DNA from: UBA11358 sp049517655
Lineage (GTDB): Bacteria; Verrucomicrobiota; Verrucomicrobiia; Limisphaerales; UBA11358
NCBI GenBank assembly: GCA_049517655.1
Contig: JBEKRQ010000003.1
Coordinates: 62,001 to 126,000 of the forward strand
Length of the DNA: 64,000 nt
Direction of reading: 5' to 3'
The position numbers and the translations under genes are program-made. The first letter of the stretch is position 1; each line of letters opens with the position of its first letter. This document shows positions 61,289-64,000 of the stretch, in pieces. A model generated the notes under the pieces. That model searched no databases. It had not been told where the DNA came from and worked only from the letters and a program-made list of their open reading frames with translations.

Positions 61289-62758
61289 ATGTCACAGCCG
61301 AAAATTATTCAGGGTGGGATGGGTGTGGCGGTGTCCGGCTGGACTTTGGCGCGCACGGTTTCGCGGTTGGGCCAACTCGGTGTCGTTTCCGGGACGGGAC
61401 TGGCCATCATTCTTGCTCGCGGCCTCCAACTGGGTGATCCGGGCGGTCACCTGCGCCGCGCCTTGCACCGGTTTCCCATTCCCGACGTCGCCGCGCGCGT
61501 GCTGGCGGAATACTTTGTTCCTGGCGGAAAATCTCCGGCTGCGCCATTCAAACTCGCTCCCATGCCCACGCTCCGCCTTGGCAGGGCGCTCGTCGAATTG
61601 ACGGTGGTGGCCAACTTCGTGGAAGTGTTTCTGGCCAAGGAAGGCCACAACGGATTGGTCGGAATCAACTTTCTCGAAAAAATCCAACTGCCCACCTTGC
61701 CCTCGCTTTACGGCGCGATGCTCGCCGACGTGGATTACGTGCTCATGGGCGCCGGCATACCGCGCGCCATTCCCGGTGCGCTGGATCGTCTGGCGGAAGG
61801 CGAACCAGCCGAACTGAAGATTGATGTCATCGGCACGCTGCACGGCGAGGAATTCCTTTCCACGTTTGACCCGCGCGCCTTCTGCAACGACCGGCTTCCG
61901 ACTGTGAAACGTCCGCAGTTCCTCGGCATTGTTGCTTCGGTGACCCTCGCCATGACTCTGGCCAAAAAGGCCAGCGGACGCGTGGACGGCTTCGTCGTCG
62001 AGGGCGACACCGCCGGCGGACACAACGCTCCGCCACGCGGCACGCTGCAACTCAATGCCATCGGCGAACCGGTATATGGCCTGCGCGATGTCGTTGACCT
62101 CAAAAAAATCCGCGAGCTGGGCCGGCCATTCTGGCTGGCTGGGTCGTATGGGCGATCTGGCAAGCTGGCCGAGGCCTTGCGCCTCGGCGCCACCGGCATT
62201 CAGGTGGGAACGGCATTTGCGTTTTGCAATGAATCCGGCCTGCGCCCCGAACTCAAGCGGCAGGCTTTGCAAATGAGCCGTGCCGGTGTCGCGCGCGTTT
62301 TCACCGATCCGGTCGCCTCGCCCACCGGTTTTCCGTTCAAGGTGGTTCAGATGCCCGGCACGCTTTCACAAGCCGATCGTTATGCGGCCCGGACGCGCAT
62401 CTGCGAACTGGGTTATCTCCGGCATCTCTATCGCAAACCGAACGGGACACTAGGCTACCGTTGCCCTGCCGAGCCGGTGGATGATTATGTCAAAAAAGGT
62501 GGGACGCTCGTGGACACGCAAGGCCGCAAATGCCTTTGCAATGGACTGCTCGCCAACGTCGGCCTCAATCAGATGCGCTCCGAAATGGAACAGGAATTGG
62601 CGTTGATGACCGCCGGCGACGATGTCGCGCAAGTCGCGCAGTTTCTCAAGCCGGGCTGCGACTCCTACACTGCGGCGGACGTTCTGCGCCACCTGCTTGC
62701 CAATCAGGACACCGAAAGGGTTGCTTTGGAAGAAATGGCTGTGGTTGTCCCAGCCTGA
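61289..62758 (+). CDS. Nitronate monooxygenase family flavoenzyme
   Basis: The FMN-binding TIM-barrel of this family is clear: MSQPKIIQGGMGVAVSGW at the start, VDGFVVEGDTAGGHNAP near residue 232, WLAGSYGRSGKLAEALRLGATGIQVGTAF, and a Cys-containing tail. It is 489 residues, longer than most. The superfamily also holds FabK and PfaD enoyl reductases, so a role in chain reduction is conceivable, but it lies 2 kb beyond the polyketide-type operon and separate from it. I use ATG 61289. Confidence 0.85.
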   Translation: MSQPKIIQGGMGVAVSGWTLARTVSRLGQLGVVSGTGLAIILARGLQLGDPGGHLRRALHRFPIPDVAARVLAEYFVPGGKSPAAPFKLAPMPTLRLGRALVELTVVANFVEVFLAKEGHNGLVGINFLEKIQLPTLPSLYGAMLADVDYVLMGAGIPRAIPGALDRLAEGEPAELKIDVIGTLHGEEFLSTFDPRAFCNDRLPTVKRPQFLGIVASVTLAMTLAKKASGRVDGFVVEGDTAGGHNAPPRGTLQLNAIGEPVYGLRDVVDLKKIRELGRPFWLAGSYGRSGKLAEALRLGATGIQVGTAFAFCNESGLRPELKRQALQMSRAGVARVFTDPVASPTGFPFKVVQMPGTLSQADRYAARTRICELGYLRHLYRKPNGTLGYRCPAEPVDDYVKKGGTLVDTQGRKCLCNGLLANVGLNQMRSEMEQELALMTAGDDVAQVAQFLKPGCDSYTAADVLRHLLANQDTERVALEEMAVVVPA

Positions 62759-62790
62759 CCACGCCGTCTAAGAAGCCGGACCTGCCAAAC

Positions 62791-62823
62791 AAAAAGCGGG
62801 ACTCGGTTTTACCCAAGCCCCGC
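62791..62823 (-). terminator. Terminator of the RRM gene
   Basis: On the minus strand GCGGGGCTTGG / CCGAGTCCCGC form an 11-bp stem (one G-T pair) with a 6-base loop, then TTTTTG. Confidence 0.75.
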
Positions 62824-62842
62824 CGTGAAATCCCAAGCGCGA

Positions 62843-63151
62843 TTAATAGCGATTGCGACTGCCACCGTATTCACGGCGACCACCGCCACCGGACGCGCGT
62901 TCTTCGCGCGGCTTGGCGACATTGACCGTGAGGGCGCGACCGCCCAGTTGTGAGCCGTTGAGCGCCGCAATGGCCTTCTGCGCCTCTTCAGGCGTGTTCA
63001 TGGTGATGAAACCAAAACCACGGGGACGACCGGTGGTCCGGTCCGTCATCAGGTTGGTTTCAGTGACCGTGCCATGCGCCGCAAAGGCATCCTGCAGGTC
63101 GTTTTCCGTGGTTTCGAAGGATAGATTTCCTACAAACAATTTATTACTCAT
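62843..63151 (-). CDS. Small RRM RNA-binding protein (Rbp type)
   Basis: One RRM domain with RNP2 (LFVGNL) and RNP1 (RGFGFITM) in 102 residues, ending in a Gly/Arg-rich tail (ASGGGGRREYGG). Such bacterial proteins are often cold-induced and bind single-stranded RNA. It has its own terminator, so it is likely monocistronic. Confidence 0.95.
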   Translation of the reverse strand: MSNKLFVGNLSFETTENDLQDAFAAHGTVTETNLMTDRTTGRPRGFGFITMNTPEEAQKAIAALNGSQLGGRALTVNVAKPREERASGGGGRREYGGSRNRY

Positions 63152-63452
63152 GTGATGTTTTACTGTCCTAGACTGAACTTTGCTTTAACCAGACTGTTCC
63201 CGTTAATCGGATTTCAAATCATCACTGAACTGAGTTCACCTGAAGATTCACCATGCCGTGGAAGCTCTGTGCTATCTAACAGACGCGTGCAATATCGCTG
63301 GTTCTGCCGCAATAGCAACAACAATCGGCAACTATCTTTTGTGGCACCCGCCGCGTCGAGCGCGCGCTGGTGAAGCGGGTAGAAATACGCCCTCGCGCTG
63401 TTCCTGCTCTGGCGTCACCGGGCAAACTTCGCCAGCTTCTTGAAGCCGTAAC
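63152..63452. other. Gene-free spacer
   Basis: No gene supported in these 301 bases; they hold the RRM gene's long 5' leader or promoter region. Cold-induced RNA-binding genes often have long leaders, but I cannot identify an element. Confidence 0.4.
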
Positions 63453-63914
63453 TTACGTCTTCGGCGGCCATTCCACGCCGGCGAGTTCCTTGGGCAATTG
63501 CGTCGGGTCAACCGGATAGATGAGTGAGAGGTCCATCTTGGATTTTGAACCTTGCAGAAATTCCAGTTCTTCCGGCGCGCCGATGATGAGCCAGAGCACC
63601 TCGGTGTCGGTGTCGTTGAACACCTGGCGCAACTGGTCCGGCCCGACCAGTACGCCGCCGTATTTCGGCACGGTCAACGTCTCGCTACCCACGCGCATCA
63701 GGCCCGTACCTTCGAGGACGAAATAAAATTCCTCCTGCCGGATGTGCTTGTGCAGCGTATTGGCGCTTTTAGGCGGCAACCGCCAGAGCCGCGCACCCAT
63801 GTTTTCGCTCCCGGTGCGTTCCAGATAATCCGCGTTCGGGATGCGCATCAGATTGGACGGTCGCCAATGGAGGTCGTCCGGTTTAATCAGGAAATAACCT
63901 TGGATTGGTTTCAT
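63453..63914 (-). CDS. Cupin-domain protein
   Basis: The 153-residue protein contains the cupin motif LHKHIRQEEFYFVLEGTG and a second motif GGVLVGPDQLRQVFNDTD, giving one metal-binding barrel. Its substrate is unknown. I use ATG 63914 (MKPIQGYFLIKPD); the frame stays open another 20 codons upstream. Confidence 0.85.
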   Translation of the reverse strand: MKPIQGYFLIKPDDLHWRPSNLMRIPNADYLERTGSENMGARLWRLPPKSANTLHKHIRQEEFYFVLEGTGLMRVGSETLTVPKYGGVLVGPDQLRQVFNDTDTEVLWLIIGAPEELEFLQGSKSKMDLSLIYPVDPTQLPKELAGVEWPPKT

Positions 63915-64000
63915 AAGTTTCAGTCGCTCTTCGTTCCGGGCGCGTTGGGGGTCATTTGAAAAGTTTCTGCGCAAAGTAATATAATGCCTGCTTCCACTCG

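Overview
The window looks like a chromosome segment from a Verrucomicrobiota bacterium, probably of the Pedosphaera/Limisphaerales type. The evidence is the short 'Verruco-type' prepilins (GFTLVEIMIVVAIIGLLAAIAIPNF plus the conserved QIDSAKQQWAL stretch, split here for length), a giant secreted protein with the C-terminal 'LQW...FYRLLQ' module common in this group, many GTG/TTG starts with weak Shine-Dalgarno sites, and GC-rich palindromic repeats scattered between and inside genes. This is judged from protein reading only; no search was run.

Layout. 0-2.4 kb: 3' part of a large secreted protein. 2.8-11 kb: a 2737-residue secreted protein joining a subtilisin-type protease, proprotein-convertase-like P domains, a C-type lectin domain, Ig-like modules and a GH30-type glycoside hydrolase. 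11.3-15.1 kb: uvrA and a YchF-like protein without a P-loop. 15.2-25.4 kb: an exopolysaccharide locus (Wzy-like polymerase, two GT4 enzymes, FkbM methyltransferase, Wzx-like flippase, GT-C-like membrane protein) with three decayed gene fragments. 25.4-29.6 kb: MBL/beta-CASP hydrolase, two small membrane proteins, an LpxB-N-like protein, thiS and thiH. 29.9-34.4 kb: tandemly duplicated prepilin genes, an ABC-2 exporter with a TPR partner, and hisB. 35.4-43.1 kb: the cell-shape operon mreB-mreC-mreD-mrdA-rodA-rng on the minus strand, with a visible promoter.

43.2-59.4 kb: the most interesting region. It holds a lipoprotein, an MMPL exporter fused to an LpxL-type acyltransferase, a LolA-like protein, a FabZ-like dehydratase, an AMP-forming acyl ligase, a GT2 enzyme, and then a tightly coupled operon of three radical SAM enzymes, a ketosynthase, a cysteine-less ketosynthase partner, a ketoreductase and an acyl carrier protein. 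The parts list matches an aryl-polyene/type II fatty-acid-like cluster, extended by radical SAM enzymes, so the product may be an unusual outer-membrane polyene or cyclised lipid. The cluster starts beside an orphan tRNA 3' end and stops beside an intact tRNA-Met. 59.7-64 kb: STAS-like protein, DUF2148 ferredoxin-like protein, nitronate monooxygenase family protein, RRM protein and cupin.

A second theme is repeats that sit in frame inside conserved housekeeping genes. A 147-bp element with perfect 9-bp inverted ends adds exactly 49 codons to uvrA; a related 50-bp palindrome lies in the acyl-ligase gene; a 72-bp insert lies in hisB; 7-bp tandem repeats lie in uvrA; and repeat-derived sequence forms the MMPL-acyltransferase linker and the LolA N-terminus.
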